NCBI GenBank assembly: GCA_964555585.1
Contig: CAZKSN010000012.1
Span: 1-26,043 of the forward strand
Source of the DNA: CAZKSN01 sp964555585
GTDB lineage: Bacteria > Bacillota_I > Bacilli_A > RF39 > UBA660
Reading direction: 5' to 3'
DNA: 26,043 bases
Part shown: piece by piece, positions 1-7,027 of the stretch
Layout: every line of letters starts with the position of its first letter
Numbering within the stretch: position 1 is the stretch's first letter
Program-made: the position numbers and the translations under genes
Notes under the pieces: model-generated
What the model saw: only the letters and a program-made list of their open reading frames with translations
Database searches by the model: none
Told to the model about the DNA's origin: nothing

Positions 1-40
1 AACTCCCTGATCGTTGGTTCAAATCCGACTGGGCCCTCCA
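1..40 (+). tRNA. 3' part of a tRNA, probably tRNA-Cys
   Basis: The window opens inside a tRNA, just after the anticodon. The 3' anticodon-stem strand CTCCC is at 3-7, a 5-nt variable loop follows, the T stem GTTGG/CCGAC encloses loop TTCAAAT, and the acceptor 3' strand TGGGCCC is followed by discriminator T and encoded CCA (38-40). U73 together with a G1-C72/G2-C71 acceptor start, A37-A38 and the variable-loop pattern fits tRNA-Cys best. A Gly tRNA would need C2-G71. The anticodon lies outside the window, so the identity is inferred. Confidence 0.7.
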
Positions 41-76
41 TTAAGCAAAGAATGTCGAACTTTTCGACTTAAAGAT

Positions 77-106
77 AATTCAACTTATAACTAGTTGAAT
101 TTTTTT
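77..106 (+). terminator. Rho-independent terminator of the tRNA unit
   Basis: A perfect 9-bp stem (77-85 with 93-101) with a 7-nt loop runs into a T tract at 100-106. A second small hairpin, GTCGAA/TTCGAC at 54-59/63-68, lies between the tRNA end and this terminator. Confidence 0.8.
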
Positions 107-114
107 GTTATAAT
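106..114 (+). promoter_or_regulatory. Possible extended -10 promoter (TGT-TATAAT)
   Basis: TG at 106-107, one base, then a perfect TATAAT at 109-114. There is no good -35 at the expected place. It overlaps the T tract of the upstream terminator. It could be a second, more distant promoter for the genes starting at 198, but the promoter at 148-176 is better placed. Confidence 0.35.
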
Positions 115-147
115 AAACTAATATAAAAAATAAATAGTAAATATTAT

Positions 148-176
148 TTGAAAAATTATTTATTTCATGTTAATAT
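148..176 (+). promoter_or_regulatory. Sigma-A type promoter for the 198-2311 unit
   Basis: TTGAAA (148-153), a 17-bp spacer, then TAATAT (171-176) preceded by TGT, giving both a -35 and an extended -10. The expected transcription start (about 183) falls immediately before the ribosome binding site of the gene at 198, so the leader is only about 15 nt. Confidence 0.7.
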
Positions 177-197
177 ATAGACTTAAAGGTGACATTT

Positions 198-866
198 ATG
201 GAAAATAATAAAATTAAAATATCTAAATGTGAAAATATCAATTCTTTATTTGAAATGCTGGATGTGGCTAAAACAAATAAAATTCATCATGTGTATGATA
301 TCTTTTTTAAACAAAAAATAAATAGTAGTCAAGTTTATGCTACTGCTTATGTTGTCTTTTCTTCAAATCGTTTAGAAAATATTGAAGATTTAGCTATAGA
401 TGGGGAAGAAAAATTTTTAGAAAAATATTCAGAACTTTATGCCAAGGAAAATCCGGATTTTTCTATATTCAAGGCCAATATATTAAAAGAAGATTTACAG
501 AAGTTTATAGAAGTATATACTATAAAATATTTAGCCAACTCAGTTTTCTTTGATCTCTTCAGTAAAATTTTAAATTTGAATTCAGATACAGATTTTAGTT
601 ATCCATTTATAAAAGTGCTTATTAGTAAAGGGATTTTATCAGCACCAGAGGTAAATTTTATTAATAAGTTAATTAATAAAAGACCAAAATTAATTTCAAA
701 AGAACAAAAAGAAAAAATAAACAATATTTCTGTAGATGCAATTTTAAAATTAATTGCTTCAGGAAAAATTAGTGAAATTTTTGATATGAACGGTCCTATT
801 TCTATTGGAGATTATCCTGAAATAGAAAGTGTAGAGAGTTATTTAAAGAGAATAAAGCATAAATAA
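198..866 (+). CDS. Unknown protein, 222 aa, cotranscribed with purF
   Basis: I do not recognise this family. The start is the ATG at 198, because AAAGGTG at 185-191 is the ribosome binding site; an in-frame GTG at 189 lies inside that site and is unlikely to be the start. The protein is soluble-looking, with no signal peptide or membrane segment. Charged helical stretches follow the opening region, and the C-terminal third (from about residue 150) is lysine-rich and helical. Its stop codon overlaps an upstream in-frame ATG of the next reading frame (TAATG at 864-868), and only 35 nt separate it from the preferred purF start. It is therefore very probably in one transcript with purF. No catalytic motif is visible, so no function is assigned. 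Confidence 0.75.
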   Translation: MENNKIKISKCENINSLFEMLDVAKTNKIHHVYDIFFKQKINSSQVYATAYVVFSSNRLENIEDLAIDGEEKFLEKYSELYAKENPDFSIFKANILKEDLQKFIEVYTIKYLANSVFFDLFSKILNLNSDTDFSYPFIKVLISKGILSAPEVNFINKLINKRPKLISKEQKEKINNISVDAILKLIASGKISEIFDMNGPISIGDYPEIESVESYLKRIKHK

Positions 867-901
867 TGTTTTATTCTTTTATTTTAAAGGAAAGGAAAAA
901 A

Positions 902-2311
902 ATGAAAAAGGGATTAAAAGAAGAATGTGGTATTTTTGGTTTTTATAATAATGATGATTATGATTCGTCAAAAATGGTTTATTATGGTCTACTCGCATTA
1001 CAGCATAGAGGGCAGGAAAGTTGTGGGATAGCAGTTAATGATAAGGGCACAATTATTTATCATAAGAATTTAGGACTTGTATCTGAGGTTTTTAATGAAA
1101 TAGTTTTAAATCATTTAAAAGGAAACATGGCTGTTGGCCATGTTAGATATTCAACAACCGGAAATAATACTAGAGAGAATGCGCAACCATTGGTGCTGAA
1201 ATATATTAATGGATCTCTTTCTCTAGTTCATAATGGTAATTTAATAAATGCGCTGGAAATTAGAAATGAACTGGAAAAAGAAGGTTCAATATTTCAAACA
1301 ACCATAGATTCAGAAGTAATAGCATATTTATTGGCTAAAGAATGTATTTCAAGTAGTTCAGTTGAAAAAGCTATAGAAGAAGTTATGAAAAAAATAATTG
1401 GATCTTATTCATTAATTATTATGGAATCAGAAAAGTTAATTGCAGTTAGAGATCCTTGGGGAATAAGGCCGCTTTGCATTGGTAAAAATGACAATTCATA
1501 TGTTATAGCTTCTGAATCAGTAGCTTTAGATACAATAAATGCAGAATTTATAAGAGATGTATTGCCGGGAGAAATAATAACAATTGATAAAAACGGTATT
1601 AAATCCATTAAAACCAAAAAAGAAAAAAATTCAAATCTTTGTATTTTTGAGTATATATATTTTGCGAGACCAGACAGTATTATTGATGGAATCAGTGTAT
1701 ATGAAGCTAGAAAAGAAACAGGTAAAATATTGTCGTTTGAACATCCTGTGGAAGCAGATTTAGTGATTGGAGTGCCTGATTCGGGAATTTCATCTGCTAT
1801 TGGATACTCAGAAGCTTCCGGAATACCTTATGGAGAGGGTTTAATAAAAAACAGATATGTTGGCAGAACTTTTATTGAGCCAAATCAGTCTCAAAGAGAA
1901 GAAAGTCTCATGATTAAATTAAATGTAATAAAGCACAATATAAGAGATAAGCGAATTGTTTTGATTGATGATTCAATTGTAAGAGGAAATACAATAAAAA
2001 GAATTATTAGTATTTTAAAAAGTGCGGGAGTAAAAGAAATCCATTTAAGAATAAGTTCTCCTCCATTTAAGTATCCTTGCTACTTTGGAACTGATATTCC
2101 TTCAAAAAAGGAATTAATCGCAGATAAATTTAATTCAAAAGAATTATGTAAGAAATTTAAAGTAGATAGTCTAGAATATATAAGCTTGGAAGGAATTATG
2201 AAAATTACAAAAAGAAACAAGTGCATATTATGTAATGGATGTTTTTCGGGGAAGTATCCTATAGAAGTAACGGAAGAGGCTGATAAAACCGTTTTTGAAA
2301 AAGTAAAATAA
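902..2311 (+). CDS. purF: Amidophosphoribosyltransferase (PurF), Fe-S type
   Basis: PurF makes phosphoribosylamine from PRPP and glutamine, the first committed step of purine synthesis. The start at 902 is chosen because AAAGGAAAGG (887-896) sits 6 nt before it, and because it gives an 8-residue propeptide ahead of the nucleophile Cys9 in ECGIFG; an in-frame ATG at 866 is rejected. The N-terminal Ntn glutaminase domain has LQHRGQES and HNGNL. The phosphoribosyltransferase domain carries the PRPP motif VLIDDSIVRGNT (353-364). Cys247 (before FEYIYFARPDS), Cys393, Cys444 and Cys447 (CNGCFSGKYP) match the four [4Fe-4S] ligands of Bacillus subtilis PurF, so an oxygen-sensitive cluster is expected. 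The length of 469 aa is normal. No other pur gene is in the window; the partner gene upstream is unknown. Confidence 0.97.
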   Translation: MKKGLKEECGIFGFYNNDDYDSSKMVYYGLLALQHRGQESCGIAVNDKGTIIYHKNLGLVSEVFNEIVLNHLKGNMAVGHVRYSTTGNNTRENAQPLVLKYINGSLSLVHNGNLINALEIRNELEKEGSIFQTTIDSEVIAYLLAKECISSSSVEKAIEEVMKKIIGSYSLIIMESEKLIAVRDPWGIRPLCIGKNDNSYVIASESVALDTINAEFIRDVLPGEIITIDKNGIKSIKTKKEKNSNLCIFEYIYFARPDSIIDGISVYEARKETGKILSFEHPVEADLVIGVPDSGISSAIGYSEASGIPYGEGLIKNRYVGRTFIEPNQSQREESLMIKLNVIKHNIRDKRIVLIDDSIVRGNTIKRIISILKSAGVKEIHLRISSPPFKYPCYFGTDIPSKKELIADKFNSKELCKKFKVDSLEYISLEGIMKITKRNKCILCNGCFSGKYPIEVTEEADKTVFEKVK

Positions 2312-2312
2312 A

Positions 2313-3194
2313 TTATTTGCTTTTTAGCAAATCAATAAACTTTTTTACTGTATAACTTGGTATTGAATTTTTCATGATTGCATAGCCAAGTTTTCTATTT
2401 GGCATTTTTATATTTGTGGTTATTTCATATATTTCCTTTTCATTCAGTTCTTTTTTAACAAATTCCTTAGTTGCTATTCCAATACCAAAATTATTTTTAA
2501 CAAAATTAACTAATAAATTATGACTTACCACTTCCATGGAAGGGTTATAATTTAAACCATTGCTTTTAATAAAATTTTCAAAGTTTGTTCTGTTGACTGA
2601 AGGAAACTGCTGAACAATTATTTTTTCCTTTAAAATAGTATTGATCTTAGCATCTTTAAGAAATAAATATTTTTCACTTCCAATAAAAATGTCATTTAAT
2701 TCCTTTATTTCGTATATTTGTAAATCTTTAATCTCTTTATTTGGAATTGAGAACAATATAATATCAACATTACCGTTTCTCAAATCTTTTATAAGATCAT
2801 CTGTCAAGTCATTTTTAATACTGATTTCCACATTTGGAAACTGTTCATGAAATTTTTTCAAATATGTTATTAAAACATTTTCAGAAATTACTGTGGATGC
2901 TCCGATTTTTATAATACCACTATCTAATTTCTTTAAAGCTAAAAATTTGTTAGTTCCATTTATAAAATAATTCATTCCTTCCTGAATATACTTATATAAT
3001 TCTTCACCTTCACTGGTTAAAACAACACCTTTTTTAGTTCTAATGAATAATATTCCTCCGAGTTCTCCTTCAAGTGTCTTAATTGATTGTGTTACAGCAG
3101 GCTGGCTTATATTCAGTTCAACAGCAGCTTTAGAAATATTTTTATTTTTAGCGACTATACTAAAAATTTTATATAATTCAAAATTAATATTCAT
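2313..3194 (-). CDS. LysR-family transcriptional regulator (copy 1)
   Basis: A 293-aa LysR-type regulator. The N-terminal winged helix (about residues 1-60) contains the family signature NISKAAVELNISQPAVTQSI followed by LGGILFIRTKKGVVLT. The rest is the periplasmic-binding-like effector domain, with a C-terminal GIGIATKEFV segment. The start was taken at 3194; an ATG one codon earlier (3197) is possible, but AAGGAG at 3203-3208 spaces better to 3194, and the second LysR in this window starts with the same MNI. It is convergent with purF (1 nt apart) and divergent from the gene at 3283, which is the usual arrangement for control of the divergent gene. The effector is unknown. It is clearly paralogous to the regulator at 22067-22954. 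Confidence 0.93.
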   Translation of the reverse strand: MNINFELYKIFSIVAKNKNISKAAVELNISQPAVTQSIKTLEGELGGILFIRTKKGVVLTSEGEELYKYIQEGMNYFINGTNKFLALKKLDSGIIKIGASTVISENVLITYLKKFHEQFPNVEISIKNDLTDDLIKDLRNGNVDIILFSIPNKEIKDLQIYEIKELNDIFIGSEKYLFLKDAKINTILKEKIIVQQFPSVNRTNFENFIKSNGLNYNPSMEVVSHNLLVNFVKNNFGIGIATKEFVKKELNEKEIYEITTNIKMPNRKLGYAIMKNSIPSYTVKKFIDLLKSK

Positions 3195-3240
3195 CATAAT
3201 CACTCCTTATGATTGATATAAACAATATATATTATACTTA

Positions 3241-3262
3241 TATCATAAATATTGGTATGATA
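3241..3262 (+). promoter_or_regulatory. Inverted repeat overlapping promoter between LysR and the 3283 gene
   Basis: TATCATA (3241-3247) and TATGATA (3256-3262) are exact reverse complements 8 nt apart. The right arm includes an extended -10 box on the + strand (TG at 3253-3254, TATGAT at 3256-3261), placed for the gene at 3283. A symmetric site over the promoter of the divergent gene fits a LysR binding site. The call is inferred from position and symmetry; AT-rich sequence makes short palindromes common. Confidence 0.45.
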
Positions 3263-3282
3263 CAAGTGAAAGGAAGAATTAT

Positions 3283-3780
3283 ATGAATAATAGTTTAATA
3301 ATTGAAAGATATAAAAATAATATATATTTAAATGAAATAACTTATAATTACAATACCTTAACAGAATTCATTGAAAAATATGGAAACATATTTGTAGAAG
3401 CTGAAAGTAAAGATGCCTTATGTAGAATGATGTCTGAATGTGAAAAGTTAAAAAATGAAAGAAAAGCTTTAGAAGAAAAACTTTTAAAAATAAATGAAGA
3501 GATTAGAAAAACTTGTTTACATGAGATAATTTATGATGATGGATATCAATATGTATGTCCATTATGTGGTGAATGGTTTTCAAAGCAAGAGAAGATTGAT
3601 TTTGAACATATCTTATTAAATGATGTGGATAATACGGCATACAGGGAAATAATGAAAATTATACATTCAATTGCATCCAATAATGAACATATATTGGATA
3701 CTTTTGAAGAATACGCTGCAGATAATAAGCACTTAGAAGAATTGAAAATGTACAGAAGGAGAAAAAATGAAAAAAGCTGA
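3283..3780 (+). CDS. Unknown protein with coiled coil and CxH/CxxC zinc-type module
   Basis: 165 aa, family not recognised. A charged helix (about residues 45-76) rich in Lys and Glu is predicted to form a coiled coil. It leads straight into Cys78-x-His80, then 11 residues, then Cys92-Pro-Leu-Cys95-Gly, a probable single zinc site. An acidic helical tail follows. The start ATG has AAGGAAG upstream (about 3270). The last 14 bases overlap the next gene, whose product has the same coiled coil plus CxH/CxxC layout, so the two are probably translationally coupled and related. The gene is transcribed divergently from LysR copy 1. No signal peptide or membrane helix is seen, so a cytoplasmic location is likely. 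Confidence 0.8.
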   Translation: MNNSLIIERYKNNIYLNEITYNYNTLTEFIEKYGNIFVEAESKDALCRMMSECEKLKNERKALEEKLLKINEEIRKTCLHEIIYDDGYQYVCPLCGEWFSKQEKIDFEHILLNDVDNTAYREIMKIIHSIASNNEHILDTFEEYAADNKHLEELKMYRRRKNEKS

Positions 3781-4852
3781 TATTTTAAATCTAATAAAAC
3801 TTAAAGATGAGTACAATAAAAATTTAGATATTCAAAAAATTAAAGCTCATGACTTTCCTAAAATAGAATTGTTAAAAGAAGAAATAGAGATTTTAAAAAA
3901 AGAGATATTAACTAGAAGAACACTTTTATCTAATCAGTATAATGAGCTATCTGAAATGCAAAAAAATTGTGATCATTCAATAAGATATTACTATCCAAAT
4001 GTATTTAGTATGGAAAGAAACTGCATTATTTGTGGAAAAAGAATACTTGATGATAATATGTCAAATGGTTCATTATATAATGATATAAATAGAAATAGAT
4101 ATTTTTGTGAATTTTTACAAAGCTTTGAAGATGACGAAGAAGGTCATATAGAAGGAGTTAATATAGAGGTAATTTATAGTTATATAAAAGAGATATTAAG
4201 AAACAAGCCAGCTGATGAAGAAATTGATCTAGTTAAAGAAATGAAAAAAATTAATCCTGAAAATTGTAGATATATTGAAAATCCATTTAAGAAAGAATAT
4301 TATGTTCTTGTAATAGGAGGATCCAATAAATTAATGTTGAATAATAATTGTTTCATATCTTCTTTAAATACTGATATCGCTACTGAAATATCAAAATATT
4401 TTGTTGGAATACCAAGAGTAAATTTAGAGTTAATTGATAATGACGAAAGATATTCCTCATTCAGGTTTAATGAACTATTTCCAAATAAAAATATTAGTGG
4501 TGTGAAATTTGAAAGCTATAAAACTCTTGAAGATTTAAATAAAATATTAAATGAATTATCAAACAATTGTCCATTTGATTTAGTTATAGATTTATCAAAT
4601 CCATTTGAAGTAAATATTTACAATAATGAAATGAATATTAAAAAAATATATTTAGATTTAAAGAAGTTATTTCCAAAAAGTTTTTTAGTTAAATTTCATA
4701 GTTTGTTTGAAAAATTATTAGAAAAATATGATCTTTGCATTGGATATAATAATGAAGAGTATAGTATACTTTTTAACAATGGAACTTGTAAAGAAATAAA
4801 AAATTTAACAGCTGTTTGTACAGATATAAGAAAACTAGCTTTAAAAAAATAA
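3767..4852 (+). CDS. Unknown protein with N-terminal coiled coil, CxH/CxxC module and extra C-terminal domain
   Basis: 361 aa, family not recognised. Residues about 33-66 form a charged helix, followed by Cys68-x-His70, 15 residues, and Cys86-Ile-Ile-Cys89-Gly, the same design as the gene just upstream with a slightly longer loop. Unlike that gene, it continues for about 270 residues with an alternating hydrophobic pattern (for example YYVLVIGGSNKLML and later CPFDLVIDLSNPF) that looks like an alpha/beta domain. I could not match this domain to a named family. AGAAGGAG (3754-3761) supports the ATG start inside the preceding gene. It ends 33 nt before the ATP-grasp gene, which seems to have its own promoter. 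Confidence 0.8.
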   Translation: MKKADILNLIKLKDEYNKNLDIQKIKAHDFPKIELLKEEIEILKKEILTRRTLLSNQYNELSEMQKNCDHSIRYYYPNVFSMERNCIICGKRILDDNMSNGSLYNDINRNRYFCEFLQSFEDDEEGHIEGVNIEVIYSYIKEILRNKPADEEIDLVKEMKKINPENCRYIENPFKKEYYVLVIGGSNKLMLNNNCFISSLNTDIATEISKYFVGIPRVNLELIDNDERYSSFRFNELFPNKNISGVKFESYKTLEDLNKILNELSNNCPFDLVIDLSNPFEVNIYNNEMNIKKIYLDLKKLFPKSFLVKFHSLFEKLLEKYDLCIGYNNEEYSILFNNGTCKEIKNLTAVCTDIRKLALKK

Positions 4853-4858
4853 TAATTA

Positions 4859-4867
4859 TGATAAAAT
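4859..4867 (+). promoter_or_regulatory. Extended -10 promoter before the ATP-grasp gene
   Basis: TG (4859-4860), A, TAAAAT (4862-4867), with only a weak -35 (TTTAAA near 4840). The expected start of transcription (about 4874) is right at the ribosome binding site of the gene starting at 4885. Confidence 0.45.
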
Positions 4868-4884
4868 ATACTTAGGTGTATGCT

Positions 4885-5886
4885 ATGAAAAATATTGAGT
4901 TTATATTAAAAAGATTAAAAAGAATAGACATAAATAGAATTATTAATATAGCGCGTAAAGTTCAAAAGAAAGTAAAAAAACCATTAATATTTATATTATT
5001 TGATATTATACTTTCATCAATCGTTTGTGGCAGTGGATATATGGATTATTATGAATTTGAATTTTATTTACTTTCAATGAAACAGAGAAAAACATATGTT
5101 ACAGGTAGTGTAAATAATCAAATTGTAAAAAAATATAATAATAAAGATTTCAGATATAAATTTTCCAATAAAGATGAATTTAATAAAATATTTAAAAAAT
5201 ATTTAAAGAGAGATTATATTGTTCTAAATAAAAATAATTGTAAAGCTTTTAAAGCTTTTATAGAAGGAAAATTCAAAATAATTGTGAAACCTATAAATGA
5301 GTCAGGTGGAAAAGGTATTGAAATAATTGATATAAATAAGAAAACTGATTCTGAGAAACTGTTCCACAAGCTTGTTAAAAATAAGAAATTATTAGTTGAA
5401 GAAGTTATTACTCAAGATGAAGAGATGAGTAAATTGTATAACGGAAGTGTAAATACTTTAAGAATAATAACATTTTTAACGGATAATAATGAAGTGGTAA
5501 TTTTAAAATCAATATTGAAAATAGGAAACAATGGAAATGTTGACAACTTCTCCAGTGGAGGAATGTATACATTTGTTGATGAAGAAGGAAAAGTTTTTGT
5601 CCCGGCTATTGATGAGGAAGGAAATATCTTTTATAATCATCCTCAGACAAATAAAGAATTCATTGGATTTAAAATTCCTTGTTATGAAGAAGTAATTAAA
5701 TTGGTTAAGGAAGTATCTTTAGTCATTTCTGAAATAAGATATGTAGGCTGGGATGTTGCCATTTCAGACAAAGGACCTTTAATAATTGAGGGAAATGAAT
5801 ATTCAGGAATATTTCAAGTTAAACCGAGCATAAGTAATATAAAGACTGGAGATTTACCCAATTTTAAAAAGTATATGGATATATAA
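4885..5886 (+). CDS. ATP-grasp enzyme, sugar-transfer associated type
   Basis: 333 aa. It resembles the sugar-transfer-associated ATP-grasp family, often found in surface-polysaccharide or cell-envelope loci, where the ATP-grasp fold normally forms an amide or ester bond on a polymer precursor. Visible motifs are the ATP-binding strand IVKPINESGGKGIEII, LLVEEVI, NTLRIITFL and the C-terminal metal/ATP segment VGWDVAISDKGPLIIEGNEYSG. An N-terminal basic and hydrophobic stretch (about residues 1-50) suggests membrane association. ATG 4885 is preferred over an in-frame GTG at 4876 because TAGGTG (4873-4878) acts as its ribosome binding site. It is followed 9 nt later by a PAP2 phosphatase gene. 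The exact substrate is unknown. Confidence 0.8.
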   Translation: MKNIEFILKRLKRIDINRIINIARKVQKKVKKPLIFILFDIILSSIVCGSGYMDYYEFEFYLLSMKQRKTYVTGSVNNQIVKKYNNKDFRYKFSNKDEFNKIFKKYLKRDYIVLNKNNCKAFKAFIEGKFKIIVKPINESGGKGIEIIDINKKTDSEKLFHKLVKNKKLLVEEVITQDEEMSKLYNGSVNTLRIITFLTDNNEVVILKSILKIGNNGNVDNFSSGGMYTFVDEEGKVFVPAIDEEGNIFYNHPQTNKEFIGFKIPCYEEVIKLVKEVSLVISEIRYVGWDVAISDKGPLIIEGNEYSGIFQVKPSISNIKTGDLPNFKKYMDI

Positions 5887-5895
5887 GGAGAGTAT

Positions 5896-6522
5896 ATGAG
5901 TTATTTTACAGATATTATTAAAAAAGGGTATGTTTATATAATAGCTATATTCATATTATTTCTTACAGTCCTTATAATTAATAATTTATATATCAATGAA
6001 CTGACAATTGTTGATAATGAAATATTAGCATTTATTAATATAAATTTACAAAGTAATTTTTTGACAGGCTTTATGAAGTTTATTACTTTTTTTGGATCCT
6101 ATAAATTTTTGATTTCCTTGGCTATTTTAATGTTTTTAGTTCTTAAGAATAAAAACATTAAAATATTTACGTCATTTAACTTATTATTGGTATATTTAAC
6201 AAATGTTATATTGAAACATATATACTTAAGAGAAAGACCGGATTTCACATTGGTCTCTGAAAGTGGATACAGTCTTCCAAGTTCACATGCAATGTGTTCT
6301 ATGGCTTTTTATGGTTTATTAATATATTTTGTTAAAAAATATATAAAAAATAAATACTTTAGGTGTATTTTTATTATAATTTTATCATTACTAGTACTTT
6401 TAATTGGATTTTCCAGAATATATTTAAATGTACACTATTTGTCAGATGTAATTATTGGCTACTTATTTGGATTGCTTTCACTTTTACTATTTGTTAAAAT
6501 TAATGGAGAAGAAGGAGTATAA
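5896..6522 (+). CDS. PAP2-family membrane phosphatase, probable undecaprenyl-diphosphate phosphatase
   Basis: 208 aa with about six membrane helices. All three PAP2 catalytic motifs are intact: KHIYLRERP (Lys107 to Pro115, KX6RP), PSSH (128-131) and SRIYLNVHYLSD (173-184, with the catalytic His180 and Asp184). PAP2 membrane enzymes remove phosphate from lipid phosphates. In low-GC Gram-positives they often dephosphorylate undecaprenyl diphosphate or phosphatidylglycerophosphate; the sequence alone does not separate these. Clustering with a DUF368/PopT-type carrier translocase favours the undecaprenyl role. AAGGAG precedes the ATG, and the next gene follows after 1 nt, so they form an operon. 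Confidence 0.88.
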   Translation: MSYFTDIIKKGYVYIIAIFILFLTVLIINNLYINELTIVDNEILAFININLQSNFLTGFMKFITFFGSYKFLISLAILMFLVLKNKNIKIFTSFNLLLVYLTNVILKHIYLRERPDFTLVSESGYSLPSSHAMCSMAFYGLLIYFVKKYIKNKYFRCIFIIILSLLVLLIGFSRIYLNVHYLSDVIIGYLFGLLSLLLFVKINGEEGV

Positions 6523-6523
6523 A

Positions 6524-6997
6524 ATGATAAAAGAAAAAAAGAAAATTATTATGATATTTTTTATTTTACTATTTGTAATTATAATGTTGGTATTTGGATT
6601 TACTCATAAATCAAAGCTAATTTGCTCAGATCATTATTTAAGTGATGAAGATATAAATAATCAGGGTGTATATAATTCTTATACTGAAAGTTCACTTATT
6701 TCTTCATATAATTTTTTAACTGGCAGACTTTATAGCCTTAACTTGGTTCAAAAAGTAAATTTGTTTGACAATGTTTCAGAAACAGATAAGGCTGAAATCA
6801 TAAATTCTTATTTAGAATATCTAACTGAATATTCAGATATTAAAGGAGTTATAATTTCATATAAAACTACAAATAATGAATTAATAATTTATATGAATAT
6901 AGATTATAATGAATTAACAGAAGAAAATGATAATCTGATTTATAGTCTTTCAGAAATAAAAGAAATGTATAATATGGATTCTGGAGTTTGTAAATAA
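6524..6997 (+). CDS. Small membrane-anchored protein, unknown function
   Basis: 157 aa. A short basic N terminus (IKEKKK) is followed by one hydrophobic helix (about residues 9-26), then a mostly polar domain expected outside the cell. The single Cys soon after the helix (LICSDH) does not sit in a convincing lipobox, so it is read as an uncleaved anchor rather than a lipoprotein. GAAGGAG (6511-6517) supports ATG 6524; a longer frame opening at 6455 lies inside the PAP2 gene and is not used. It is located between the PAP2 phosphatase and the DUF368 translocase. A role in envelope metabolism is inferred from position only. Confidence 0.7.
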   Translation: MIKEKKKIIMIFFILLFVIIMLVFGFTHKSKLICSDHYLSDEDINNQGVYNSYTESSLISSYNFLTGRLYSLNLVQKVNLFDNVSETDKAEIINSYLEYLTEYSDIKGVIISYKTTNNELIIYMNIDYNELTEENDNLIYSLSEIKEMYNMDSGVCK

Positions 6998-7027
6998 ATA
7001 TATTAATATTATAAATTAGGAGACTTT

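Noticed and set aside
1405..1617. Minus-strand frame inside purF as a gene
   Set aside because: It lies within a strongly supported coding region, has no ribosome binding site and no recognisable protein features. Similar opposite-strand frames inside fic, the LTA-synthase gene and the MBL gene were dropped for the same reason.
2315..2332. Hairpin ATTTGC/GCAAAT at the purF-LysR junction as a terminator
   Set aside because: No T tract follows on either strand, and it is inside the LysR coding end.
3778..3780. Use of genetic code 4 (TGA as Trp), as in mycoplasmas
   Set aside because: All long genes use TGG for Trp without in-frame TGA, and TGA ends the genes at 3780 and 20247 with the next gene or promoter correctly placed.
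6455..6523. Longer start for the small anchored protein
   Set aside because: This segment is inside the PAP2 coding sequence in another frame; the ribosome binding site at 6511-6517 fits the ATG at 6524.
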